NCBI GenBank assembly: GCA_005776725.1
Contig: SXOO01000180.1
Coordinates: 1-39,617 of the forward strand
Length of the DNA stretch: 39,617 nt
DNA from: Pseudomonadota bacterium
GTDB taxonomy: Bacteria; Myxococcota_A; UBA9042; GCA-2863065
Direction: 5' to 3'
The notes under the pieces were generated by a model that made no database searches, was not told where the DNA came from, and was given only the letters and a program-made list of their open reading frames with translations. The position numbers were made by a program, and so were the translations under genes. Positions 16,035-24,881 of the stretch are shown here, one piece after another (the stretch's first letter is position 1; each line of letters opens with the position of its first letter).

Positions 16035-17408
16035 ATGAGCAGCGAAGACACTAGAACTCTGGCCGTCGACGCGGTCCCCGAGAGCCTCGAGGTCCGCAAG
16101 TACTGGCTGTCGATCCCCGGGACCGGCACCCGTACTTGCTTCGATCGCCGAATGATCTACGTCGGCACCTCACCCGACAATCAGCTGGTGGTCGACGACC
16201 CCACCGTGTCCCGCGTGCACCTCAAGATCGAGGCAGACCGCAACGGTCACCGGGTCCGAGACCTCGACAGCAAGAACGGCACGTTCGTAAACGGAATGCG
16301 GGTGTCGGACGGCTATCTGCCTCCCGAGTGCCGGCTCCGGCTGGGGAGCACCGAGCTCGACTTCCGCCTGGGAGACGAGAGCGTAGCCGTCGAGCTCGCC
16401 ACTCGAAACCGCTTCGGCGCGCTGCTCGGTGAAGGGCTGGAGATGCGCGAGATCTTCGCGCTCCTCTCCCGCGTAGCCCCCAGCAACGCCACCGTGCTCG
16501 TGGAGGGGGAGTCCGGCACGGGCAAGGAGCTGGTCGCGGACGCGCTGCACCGCGAGGGTTCGCGCTCGCGAGGGCCCTTCGTGGTCTTCGACTGCAGCGC
16601 CGTGCCGAGAGACCTCGTGGAGAGCGAGCTGTTCGGCCACACGAAGGGGGCGTTCACCGGGGCCGCTGCGAACCGGGTGGGGGCCTTCGTGGAGGCAGAC
16701 GGCGGCACCTTGTTCCTGGACGAGATCGGAGAGCTCCCGATGGACCTCCAGCCGAAGCTGCTGCGAGCGCTGGAGTCCCGCGAGGTGAAGCCGGTGGGCG
16801 CGAACCAGCGCACCAAGGTCAACTGCCGCATCGTGGCGGCGACCAACAGAAACCTCGAGAAGGAGGTACAGAACGGCAACTTCCGAGAAGACCTCTACTT
16901 TCGGTTGGCCGTCATCAAGGTGCGTCTACCACCCCTACGGAACCGGCCGGAGGACGTCCCGCTGCTCGTGAATCACTTCGTCGAGGCGCTCCGCCAGGAG
17001 ACGCCGGGCCTCGGGAAGCTCCAGATCAGCTACGAGACCATGGCGAAGATTCAGCGCTTCCACTGGCCGGGGAACGTGCGCGAGCTCAAGAACTTCGTGG
17101 AGCGTGCCATCCTCTTGGCGGATGAGGGCCGTATCGACACGCGGTTCATCGGCGCGGAGCAAGCGGCCGAGCTGCGTCGAGCGCCGGCGCCGCCGCCAAC
17201 ACCCGAGACCACGTCGACCGGCGCCCTCCACGTGGACTACACCATCCCGTACAAGGACGCGAAAGACCGGCTGACCGAAGAGTTCGAGCGGCTCTACTGG
17301 AGCCGCCTCCTGGCCAAGACCGGCGGCAACATCAGCGAGGCAGCGCGACGCGGTGGTATTCACCGCAAGTCGCTGGAATACCTCCTGAAGAAGATCGAGG
17401 TGGAGTGA
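16035..17408 (+). CDS. FHA-domain sigma-54-dependent transcriptional activator
   Basis: A 457-residue enhancer-binding protein. An N-terminal FHA domain (about 35-110; VSRVHLKI, DLDSKNGTFVNG) replaces the usual receiver. The central AAA+ domain has Walker A GESGTGKE (158-165), the sigma-54 contact loop GAFTGA (205-210), Walker B GGTLFLDEIGELP and the RFHWPGNVRELKN segment. A Fis-type helix-turn-helix ends it (GNISEAARRGGIHRKSLEYL). It would switch on sigma-54 promoters when its FHA domain meets a phosphothreonine, most simply on or from the adjacent Ser/Thr kinase. Start ATG 16035 was chosen because the FHA protein begins there; the frame is open to 15900 within the kinase gene. No clear sigma-54 promoter was found in this window, so its targets are probably elsewhere. 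Confidence 0.94.
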   Translation: MSSEDTRTLAVDAVPESLEVRKYWLSIPGTGTRTCFDRRMIYVGTSPDNQLVVDDPTVSRVHLKIEADRNGHRVRDLDSKNGTFVNGMRVSDGYLPPECRLRLGSTELDFRLGDESVAVELATRNRFGALLGEGLEMREIFALLSRVAPSNATVLVEGESGTGKELVADALHREGSRSRGPFVVFDCSAVPRDLVESELFGHTKGAFTGAAANRVGAFVEADGGTLFLDEIGELPMDLQPKLLRALESREVKPVGANQRTKVNCRIVAATNRNLEKEVQNGNFREDLYFRLAVIKVRLPPLRNRPEDVPLLVNHFVEALRQETPGLGKLQISYETMAKIQRFHWPGNVRELKNFVERAILLADEGRIDTRFIGAEQAAELRRAPAPPPTPETTSTGALHVDYTIPYKDAKDRLTEEFERLYWSRLLAKTGGNISEAARRGGIHRKSLEYLLKKIEVE

Positions 17409-17447
17409 CCGGAGCTGGAAGTGCTGACGCGGTCGACCGCCGCGGGT

Positions 17448-20400
17448 CTAGTTGAGCGACTTGTTGGTGGCCGAGGACACGCCGTTCGGCGCGGCAGCCA
17501 TACCGCCGCCCTGGAGCCCACCGCTGCCGCCTGGACCTGACACGAGCACGGTGGCGGTCACCAAGGGCTTGCTGACGCCCGCGCCCCAGTAGAGGGCGTA
17601 GGACACGCCGCCTGCGCCGCCCCCACCGCCGGAGCCGGGGGCGCCTCGAGCGCCGCCCCCGCCCTTGCCCCCCGCCCCACCGTAGACGTTGCCTAGGTCG
17701 GTGTCGCAGGTGAGGACGGTCTGCGGAACGGGGCCACCCACGCCGGGGTCTCCCGGGACACCGCCTTCTCCGCCAACGCCTCCCTTGCCTCCGGGGCCGC
17801 CGGAGCTCGACTCCAGGCGCCCACCGGCGACGACCACGGCGGACGCCGAAGTGTTCACGCCGAGTAGCGTGACGTAGACCGCGAAGCTGCCGCCGCCGGC
17901 CTGGCCACCCTCGCCGGCCAGGCCGCCACAGCCCCCGGAGCCGCCGCCGCCACCGCCGCCGCCGTAGGCGGACTTGACGGTCGCGTCCACGCCTGCGCCG
18001 CCACCGCCCCCGCCACCACCAGCGCCCGGGTCGCCGTCGGAGCCTGACGTGCCCCCGAACCCCTGCCAGCCGGAGATGGACTCGGAGCCGAAGCCGTTGG
18101 CCGCCCCCGCGCCGGCCGCTGGGGCGCCCGTGGCGATCCCGTTGGTCCCGCTCTTGCCGTCCGGATCCACGTAGAATCCGAAGCAAGCCGACGCCTTGCC
18201 GCCTTCGCCACCTTTGCCGTTGAGCCCGCCAGTGAACGGGAAGCCGTCTCCCCCCATGGTGCCCGAGACGATGCCGCCGAGGCCGCCCGCGCCGCCGGCA
18301 TGACCCGCGCGGCTCACCCCAGCGGTGGTCACGCAAGTCGGGGCCGCGCCGCCTGTTCCGGCCTGCGGCCCACCGGTCGTTCCCCCCGTCTTCCCCGCGA
18401 CTCCCGCGGTCCCCGCCTTCCCGTCGCGACCCGGGGCCCCCGCACCGGCGACTACTTGACACTCCTCGATGGTGAGGTTCCCACCACGCACCAGGATCCC
18501 GTAGGCGCTGCGGCCACTACGCACGGAGGTGTCGGAGAACGACGCAAATACCTTGAGGCGCTGCAGCGTGGTGGGTGCCGTGAGCTCAGTGGCGTCGATC
18601 GCGATCACGTCCTGGCCCGAGGAGGTCGGCAGGGTGTGTTGTATCGAGGTGGTGCCGTTCTCGCGCTTCCACGGTTCATCCTTGCATTCGCCCTCACCGA
18701 AGGACCCCTTGTAGCCGCCGAACAACCCCACGCCGGATACGAGGGAGAGCCCGCCGGCGTAGGGGCCGGAGGCGCTCGTGCCATCGAGGAGCACTTGGTG
18801 CAGCCCCTCCTGCTGCGCGACGGCGAGGGCCTGCTTGATCGACGCAACGGCCTCATCGGGTCCAAGGCCGGTGTTCTGGTCGTTCCCGCAGGCCTTGGAG
18901 ACGAAGACCGCGTCGCCCATGTCGCCGTCCATGCCGTCGCAGTTGGAGTCCAGACCCGCCAGATCCGGCAAGTCCGCCGCGCCGGGGTTCACCTTGCCGC
19001 TGAAGTCGTTGCAGTCTCCCCCACCGAGGGGGCAGGGGCCGGTGCTCTCGAACTCCATGCTCGCGTCGCAATATTTGTCGTCGTCGTCGTCGCAGCCCTC
19101 GTCCACGGCGCCGTCGCAGTCATCATCCTTGCCGTTACAGCTCTCTACAGCGCCGTCGCCGTCCTCAGAGCACTGCACGCCGTTTCGGCTGGCGTTGCAC
19201 TCGAAAATCCCCTGGTTGCACCCATCGGGGTCGGGGCCATCGCAGGGCTGACCGACGGCAAAGGTCTCGTCGGTGGCATTGTCGCAGTCGTTGTCCTTGT
19301 CGTCGCAGAGCTCGCCGGAAGGCCGGACCTCTCCGGTGCAAACCCCGAGGCTCCCTTGGATACAGCGCTGGGTGCCAGCCAAGCACGCTCCAACCCCGAG
19401 CGTACCCTCAGGTCCACCGTAACAAGGGACCTCGTTGGTGTTGCTCGTGGACGCGCAGCCTGTGCTTGGGACGCAGGTGTCGTTGGTGCACACGTTGTTG
19501 TCGTTACAGTCGAGCAGCACGGTGGCGGAACATGCCCCGCCAGCGCAGACCGAGGCGCTGGAGCACTTGTTGGCGTCGTCGCACTGGGCCCCATCGGCCT
19601 TGTTATGGGTCTGGCATTGGTTGGTTGCGGTGTTGCACATCGACAGCTTGCAGGCGCCGGTTGGCGTGGGGCAGACCACAGGATCGTACTGGCAAGCCCC
19701 GCCGACGCACTTCGCTACCTGAAAGCAGTGCTGAGGCGCGGCACAGTCGCTGCCTACCGTGCACTGGCAGAAGCCCGTGCCCACGCAAGCGCCATTCACG
19801 CAAGTGTCGTCCTTCGTGCAAGCGTCACCGTCCGAGCACGAACCGGTGGCCGCTGGGAACGCACAGCCGACTCCGGCGACGCACGTGTCGGCGGTGCAGG
19901 GGTTGTTGTCGCCGCACACCAAGGAGCCGCTCCCGGTGCAGAGCCCGGCGACGCAGCTATCACCGGTGGTGCAGGGATCCCCGTCGTCACAGAGCGCTAC
20001 GACGGGTGTCCACTCAGTAGGTGCGGCAGCGATGCAATACTGGCACGAGTTGTCGGGGTCCCGAACGCCCCCGTCGTAGCACACGCCCCCGATGAGACAC
20101 ACGCCCTCGGAGAGGATGTGCCCACACCCGCCGACGCCGTCGCACGCATCCTGGGTGCAGGAGAGGCCGTCGTCGCAGCTCCCGGCGTAGTTGTCGCCGA
20201 AACAGACCGAGGTGGCGCAGGTGTCGTCCTTCGTGCAGGCGTCACCGTCGTCGCACGGGATCCCGTCGGCAGGGGTCCAGCTGGTGTTCGTGGCGGCCAC
20301 ATTGCAGAAGCGGCAGAGGTTGTCGGGGTCTTGTTCACCCGACGGGTAGCAGAGCCCGTCGATGAGGCAGTGGGTGAGCGCCACCGCGGAAGAGCACCCC

Positions 20401-23081
20401 GTACCAAGTGAGCACGAATCGACCGTGCAGGCGACGCCGTCGTCACAGTTGGTCGGAGTGGAAGCGCACACACCCAGCGCGCAGTGGTCCCCAGTCGTAC
20501 ATGGGTCGCCGTCGTCGCAGCCCGTGTCCTGTGGGTCTGCGGAGCACGCGCCGGTGTCCGGATCGCATGCCGCCACGCGGCAGGGGCCAGGGTCGACGCA
20601 GGTGACGGGCTGCCCTGACGTGCACGCCCAGACCTCCGGCGGCCCGCTGGTATCGCACGAAGGCACGCCGGTGCACCGGTCGTCGTCGGCGTCCAAGCAG
20701 TCGCTGTCGCCCGCGCACTCGCAGCGCTTGCCGCTGACGGCGCACTGACCGCCGTCGCACAGGTCGCTCAACGTACACGGATCACCGTCTTCGCACGGGG
20801 CGCCGTCCGCCGGCACGCTCGAGCAGCCGGTGCTGGGATCGCACGCGTCGTCCGTGCACGGGTTGCCGTCGTCGCACGGGAGGCTCGACGTCGCGACGCA
20901 GGCGCCCTGGCCCGCGCAGGTGGACGTGACCGAGCAGACCGAGTCGTCGTTGCACGGGCTGCCCGCGGCCTTCGGGAGCTTGAGGCAGTCGCCAGTCGAG
21001 GGCACACACACCGTGGCCTCGCAGGGGCCATCGCCCGACGTGTCACAAGGCGCGGCAGGCACCAGCTGGCAGGTGCCGTCGACCTCCCCGACGCACTCGT
21101 AATGCCCTTGGCACTTGTCGGCCAGGCTCGGGCAGTTGGCGTCGGTGGTGCATCCGCAGACGTTCTGCACGGGCACACAGTCCCCAACGGTGCAGGCGTC
21201 GCCCACCGTGCACGCGTCGCCGTCGTCGCACGGGAGCGAGGTGGCCACGTAGATACAGCCAGTCGCGCCGCACGAGTCCGCAGTGCAGGGGTTGCCGTCG
21301 TTGCAGGGCACGGGGGTCCCGACGCAGGTGCCTACCGTGCACGCGTCGCCTACCGTGCACGAGTCGCCGTCCGTACAGCCCGTGCCCTCGGCCACGGCGG
21401 TCGCCACGCACTCGCCGGTCTTCGGGTCGCACAGATCCAGATCGCAGTCGCTGGCGTCGTCATCCGCGCAGTCGACGAAGACCGCCTCGGCCACCTCGCA
21501 ACGCCATGACGTAATCGGCCCGTCCTTCAAGCAGGTAGGCACCCCGTTGCAGAGGTTGCCGTCGTCGCAGTCGAGGTTGTCGAAGCACTCGCAGACCTTG
21601 GTGGTCCCCACGCACTCGCCCGCAGCACAAGAGCCCGCCACGTGGCACTTGGCGCCGCAAGCCGCGCCGTCGTCGCGCGCCGTCCACTGAAAGGGCGCGG
21701 ACGCGCCGTTGCAGTAGAGGCAGGGCTCGTCTGGCGAAGGCGCGACGAGCGGCCAGCAGGTGCCCTCTATCCAGCAGGCGTTGTTGACGGTGCCAACCAC
21801 CTCGCAAACGCCAGCGACGCACGTCTCCTTGGTGCACGGAACGCCGTCGTCGCACACTCGAGGCGCGCCGCTGCAGTCGCCGGTGACCGTGCAAGTGTCG
21901 CCGTCAGTGCAGGGATCGCCGTCGTCGCAGGTGGCGGCGACCAGCGGGGACCACGCGGTGCTCGAAGCCGACGGCTCGCAGGCGCCGCACGGATCGGCCG
22001 GGTTCACCGCGCCGGACGGATAACACACGCCCGCGATCAGGCACCCCTCGGTCAGCTCGTGGGTGCACTCAGGGGAGACACAGTCGCCTTCGCAGGCGCA
22101 GAGATCCAAGGTGCAGGCGAGCGCGTCATCGCAAGCTGGCTCGGCCCCGGGGGCGCAGTTGCCCTCGGCGCACTGGTCGCCCACGGTGCACGCGTCACCG
22201 TCATCGCACTCTCCGAACCGAGGGCTCCACGAGACCTCGGACACGGGGGAGCAAAGCTCGCACGCCTCGTTCGGGTTGACGTCACCATGCGCCCAGCAAC
22301 CGGCGCCGATGAGGCACCGACCGGCAGCCACGCCGAAGACACACAGGCCAGCCTGGCAGTCGTCCGTGGTGCAAGCCACGCCGTCGTCACAAGCCGCATC
22401 GGCGGCGGCGTCGTCGACCGCGCCATTGCAGTCGTTGTCGAGGCCGTCGCAGACCTCTGGGCCGCGGGTGGCGGGCGCGGTGCAGGCTGTGAGCTCGCCG
22501 CCGGCGCAAGTGCGTGTGCCCGCACAGCCATCCTCTGCCCCACACACGGTGGCGAACGACTCGTGCGCGAGCGTGCAGGGGCAAAGCCCTCCCTCTGGCA
22601 CACAAGCGGTTCGGCCCCCGATCTCGGTGCAGGCGCTGCCGGCCGAGCACTGTGCCGACGCCCCCGGAAGGATCGAGCAGCCGGTGGGCAGACAAAAACG
22701 CTCCCCGGCGGGTCCGGACGGTAGACACGCGGTGCCGCCTTCGCACTCGGCGTCGGCCTGGCAAGGGGCACATCGCCAGAAGGCGTCGGGCAGGCAGGCC
22801 CCGCTCTGGGAGCAGGACCAGCCCACGCCGCAGTCGCTGCAGTCGCTCCCGGCGCAGACGCTGGTGCCGTTGGGGAGCAGCTGACAGCGGCCCGCCGCGC
22901 ACTCCGCATCTACCGTGCAGATGGCCCCCTGGGCGCTCCCCGCCGCGTCGGCCGCGGAACCGTCATCGCCCACATCGCCGGGGGTTGCTCCGGCGTCTCC
23001 AGCGTCGCTGCAGCCCATGGCAAGCAGCGCCGCCACGGCGAGCAGCGAACGCAAGCCGGATGAGCGGACAAGCTCAGGCAC
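17448..23081 (-). CDS. Giant Cys-rich lipoprotein with CDDGDxCT repeats, MopE-like motifs and Gly-rich tail
   Basis: About 1877 residues. The signal peptide ends in LLAMGC (Cys24), followed by an Asp/Ala/Gly spacer, so the protein is probably outer-membrane or surface attached. A disulfide-rich region (about 50-210) is followed by roughly twenty repeats of the form C-D-D-G-D-x-C-T-x-x-D-x-C (about 230-1195), like the slime-mould CTDC repeat. MopE-type acidic motifs appear once early (DGLDNDCNGAVDD) and again at about 1258-1365 (DNDCDNATDE, DDDCDGAVDEG), likely binding calcium or another metal. A probable beta-helix segment (about 1388-1545) leads to a Gly-rich tail (about 1545-1877). GTG 23081 puts the signal at the very N-terminus with GGGAG upstream; ATG 23156 is the alternative. 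It converges on the sigma-54 activator gene with 39 bp between. Confidence 0.9.
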   Translation of the reverse strand: MPELVRSSGLRSLLAVAALLAMGCSDAGDAGATPGDVGDDGSAADAAGSAQGAICTVDAECAAGRCQLLPNGTSVCAGSDCSDCGVGWSCSQSGACLPDAFWRCAPCQADAECEGGTACLPSGPAGERFCLPTGCSILPGASAQCSAGSACTEIGGRTACVPEGGLCPCTLAHESFATVCGAEDGCAGTRTCAGGELTACTAPATRGPEVCDGLDNDCNGAVDDAAADAACDDGVACTTDDCQAGLCVFGVAAGRCLIGAGCWAHGDVNPNEACELCSPVSEVSWSPRFGECDDGDACTVGDQCAEGNCAPGAEPACDDALACTLDLCACEGDCVSPECTHELTEGCLIAGVCYPSGAVNPADPCGACEPSASSTAWSPLVAATCDDGDPCTDGDTCTVTGDCSGAPRVCDDGVPCTKETCVAGVCEVVGTVNNACWIEGTCWPLVAPSPDEPCLYCNGASAPFQWTARDDGAACGAKCHVAGSCAAGECVGTTKVCECFDNLDCDDGNLCNGVPTCLKDGPITSWRCEVAEAVFVDCADDDASDCDLDLCDPKTGECVATAVAEGTGCTDGDSCTVGDACTVGTCVGTPVPCNDGNPCTADSCGATGCIYVATSLPCDDGDACTVGDACTVGDCVPVQNVCGCTTDANCPSLADKCQGHYECVGEVDGTCQLVPAAPCDTSGDGPCEATVCVPSTGDCLKLPKAAGSPCNDDSVCSVTSTCAGQGACVATSSLPCDDGNPCTDDACDPSTGCSSVPADGAPCEDGDPCTLSDLCDGGQCAVSGKRCECAGDSDCLDADDDRCTGVPSCDTSGPPEVWACTSGQPVTCVDPGPCRVAACDPDTGACSADPQDTGCDDGDPCTTGDHCALGVCASTPTNCDDGVACTVDSCSLGTGCSSAVALTHCLIDGLCYPSGEQDPDNLCRFCNVAATNTSWTPADGIPCDDGDACTKDDTCATSVCFGDNYAGSCDDGLSCTQDACDGVGGCGHILSEGVCLIGGVCYDGGVRDPDNSCQYCIAAAPTEWTPVVALCDDGDPCTTGDSCVAGLCTGSGSLVCGDNNPCTADTCVAGVGCAFPAATGSCSDGDACTKDDTCVNGACVGTGFCQCTVGSDCAAPQHCFQVAKCVGGACQYDPVVCPTPTGACKLSMCNTATNQCQTHNKADGAQCDDANKCSSASVCAGGACSATVLLDCNDNNVCTNDTCVPSTGCASTSNTNEVPCYGGPEGTLGVGACLAGTQRCIQGSLGVCTGEVRPSGELCDDKDNDCDNATDETFAVGQPCDGPDPDGCNQGIFECNASRNGVQCSEDGDGAVESCNGKDDDCDGAVDEGCDDDDDKYCDASMEFESTGPCPLGGGDCNDFSGKVNPGAADLPDLAGLDSNCDGMDGDMGDAVFVSKACGNDQNTGLGPDEAVASIKQALAVAQQEGLHQVLLDGTSASGPYAGGLSLVSGVGLFGGYKGSFGEGECKDEPWKRENGTTSIQHTLPTSSGQDVIAIDATELTAPTTLQRLKVFASFSDTSVRSGRSAYGILVRGGNLTIEECQVVAGAGAPGRDGKAGTAGVAGKTGGTTGGPQAGTGGAAPTCVTTAGVSRAGHAGGAGGLGGIVSGTMGGDGFPFTGGLNGKGGEGGKASACFGFYVDPDGKSGTNGIATGAPAAGAGAANGFGSESISGWQGFGGTSGSDGDPGAGGGGGGGGAGVDATVKSAYGGGGGGGGSGGCGGLAGEGGQAGGGSFAVYVTLLGVNTSASAVVVAGGRLESSSGGPGGKGGVGGEGGVPGDPGVGGPVPQTVLTCDTDLGNVYGGAGGKGGGGARGAPGSGGGGGAGGVSYALYWGAGVSKPLVTATVLVSGPGGSGGLQGGGMAAAPNGVSSATNKSLN

Positions 23082-23267
23082 GGCGCGCGGCGCTCCCACG
23101 GCCCAGGTTGCTGGAGGGAGAGCGCTCTCGGTTCGCGTCGGGTTCGGCCATGCCATCTGTTCGACATGGTACGCTGCCCCGTCGGACTTTCCACCCTCTG
23201 GCCGCGCATCGCGTACTGGCCGCCCCAGCCGGTCGCGTTCCGGGCGACTCGCCGGTATGCTGGCGCG

Positions 23268-23801
23268 ATGCGCTTCCTCTGCGTCGTCCTGTGCGCATTG
23301 CCGCTCGCGTCGCACGCCGCGAAGCCGATCGACACCCGCCTCCACGCGGCGTTGCTCTCCGCGCCCACCGTGGTCGCGCAGTGCACACGCCACGGGCGGC
23401 GAATCTCGCGGAAGGCGCTCGAGGCGGAGATCCTTCGGGTGCTGCCCGGTGCACGCCGCGACGCCCCGATCGCGGTCGAGGTGGCCTCCAAGGGCAAGGA
23501 GCCCTGCGGCTTCGAGGTGGTCACCCATCGCGATCAGGACCACGTTTGGGCGCGCGTGACCACCCCGCTGCACATCGACGACAGCCTCGACGTAGTGGTC
23601 TCCGGCCACGTCAGCGCGCTCCCCAAGCGTCTCGGCGCCTGGGCCCCGTACGTCCACGCGTGGTGCGTCGGCGTGGACGGCATCTCCTCACGACGCGTGC
23701 TAGGCATGCGCCCCAAGGAGTTCAAGGCCCTCCCACCAGCGGTTCGGCGGTTCGTGTGTCGCGACCTGGACCCGCCGGAAGAGCCGCAGCCCAACCCGTG
23801 A
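23268..23801 (+). CDS. Small exported protein of unknown function
   Basis: A 177-residue protein with a classical signal peptide (RFLCVVLCALPLASHA) and an otherwise soluble mature part containing four cysteines spaced so that two disulfides are possible. No family was recognised. The frame is open upstream to 23166, but ATG 23268 is where the signal begins. It is divergent from the giant lipoprotein gene with 186 bp between, so the two may share a regulatory region; a shared role is only a guess. Confidence 0.7.
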   Translation: MRFLCVVLCALPLASHAAKPIDTRLHAALLSAPTVVAQCTRHGRRISRKALEAEILRVLPGARRDAPIAVEVASKGKEPCGFEVVTHRDQDHVWARVTTPLHIDDSLDVVVSGHVSALPKRLGAWAPYVHAWCVGVDGISSRRVLGMRPKEFKALPPAVRRFVCRDLDPPEEPQPNP

Positions 23802-23871
23802 TGCGTCCGTCGAGGCGCGCACGCCCACCCGGACCCCAAACACACCTCGCCCGCACTTCGCCCGGAGACCC

Positions 23872-24345
23872 ATGACAGACAACGCTGCCGTCATCACCCG
23901 CTTCTACGAGGCCTTCTCGCGCCGGGACGCGGAGGCCATGGCCGCCTGCTACGCCCCGGACGTCCATTTCTCGGACACGGCGTTTCCAGACCTCCATGGG
24001 GACGAGGCCCGAAACATGTGGCGCATGCTGGTGTCGCGCGGAAAGGACCTCGTGGTGGAGTTCCGCGACGTGTCAGCTGCCGGCGAGCACGGCCAGGCGC
24101 ATTGGGACGCTACCTACACGTTCATGGCCACGGGCAAGAAGGTGGTCAACCGCATCGACGCTCGCTTCACCTTCCGCGACGGGCTGATCGTCCGACACGT
24201 CGACACCTTCGACTTCGCCGCGTGGTCGGGGCAGGCCCTGGGCCTCGTCGGGAAGCTCTTCGGTAGGACTCGGTGGCTTCAGCGGATGGTCCAGGGACGC
24301 GCGGACAAGGAGCTGCGCCGGTATGCCGAGCGACACCGCGCCTGA
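23872..24345 (+). CDS. SnoaL/NTF2-like fold protein
   Basis: A 157-residue soluble protein with the cone-shaped NTF2-like fold signature: ITRFYEAFSRRDAEAMAACY at the N-terminus, YAPDVHFSD, a strand pair, then RFTFRDGLIVRHVDTFD. Such proteins are small-molecule isomerases, hydrolases, binding or protective proteins, and this one has no catalytic residues that settle the choice. The C-terminus (about 120-157) is longer and basic-amphipathic. It lies 70 bp after the small exported protein and 39 bp before a Fur-family regulator, so it may be co-transcribed with either. Confidence 0.85.
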   Translation: MTDNAAVITRFYEAFSRRDAEAMAACYAPDVHFSDTAFPDLHGDEARNMWRMLVSRGKDLVVEFRDVSAAGEHGQAHWDATYTFMATGKKVVNRIDARFTFRDGLIVRHVDTFDFAAWSGQALGLVGKLFGRTRWLQRMVQGRADKELRRYAERHRA

Positions 24346-24384
24346 CACTTCCCGAGGCCCGCTCCGACTGATAGCTTCGCCGCG

Positions 24385-24816
24385 ATGCCTGCTCCGAACG
24401 ACAGCCACATCCGTGAGCGGCTCCGCGCCGCGGGCCTCCGCGTAACCGCCGGGCGCGTGGCCGTGTACTCACACCTCCTCGAGGCCACGAGCCCGCTGCG
24501 ACACGGAGACCTGGTGGGCGCGCTCGAGCACCTGCATCTCGACCAGGCCACCGTCTACCGAAACCTCATGGACCTCACCACAGCCGGGCTCGTCCAGCGC
24601 ACCGACATCGGTGATCACTCGTGGCGTTTCGAGGCCGTGGAGCACGCGGGACACGGCGGCGCCCATCACCCGCACTTCGTCTGCACCGTATGCGGGGACG
24701 TTCAGTGTCTCGACGACATCGCGGTCAGCTTCACCGACCACCACGGGCAGGTCCACACCGTCGGCAAACGACCGGTCGAGGTCCAGCTTCGGGGTACCTG
24801 CGACAACTGCGCGTGA
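24385..24816 (+). CDS. Fur-family transcriptional regulator
   Basis: A 143-residue metal-dependent repressor. A winged-helix DNA-binding half (RVTAGRVAVYSHLLEA, then DQATVYRNLMDLTTAGLV) precedes a dimerisation half with AHHPHFVCTVCG and a C-terminal CDNC, giving the structural zinc Cys4 set. The HHPHF run supplies regulatory-metal ligands. This composition fits Fur, PerR or Zur, and the sequence alone does not decide between them. No clear Fur-type operator was seen beside it. The start ATG lies 39 bp after the NTF2-like gene. Stop is 65 bp before the next lipoprotein start. Confidence 0.92.
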   Translation: MPAPNDSHIRERLRAAGLRVTAGRVAVYSHLLEATSPLRHGDLVGALEHLHLDQATVYRNLMDLTTAGLVQRTDIGDHSWRFEAVEHAGHGGAHHPHFVCTVCGDVQCLDDIAVSFTDHHGQVHTVGKRPVEVQLRGTCDNCA

Positions 24817-24881
24817 CCGCGGCGCGGACACGGGTCCGCCTGGCGGTGAATCCCACGCCCCTCTCAGCGTCGAAGGCCGCC

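Noticed and set aside
18300..20411. 703-residue open frame antisense to the giant lipoprotein gene
   Set aside because: It mirrors the Cys-rich repeats, has no domain or ribosome binding site and is a product of low stop frequency in GC-rich DNA. The same applies to 21642-22724.
19480..22400. Periodic near-identical segments that look CRISPR-like at low resolution
   Set aside because: They are in-frame codons for CDDGDxCT repeats, of irregular spacing and diverged, with no cas genes.
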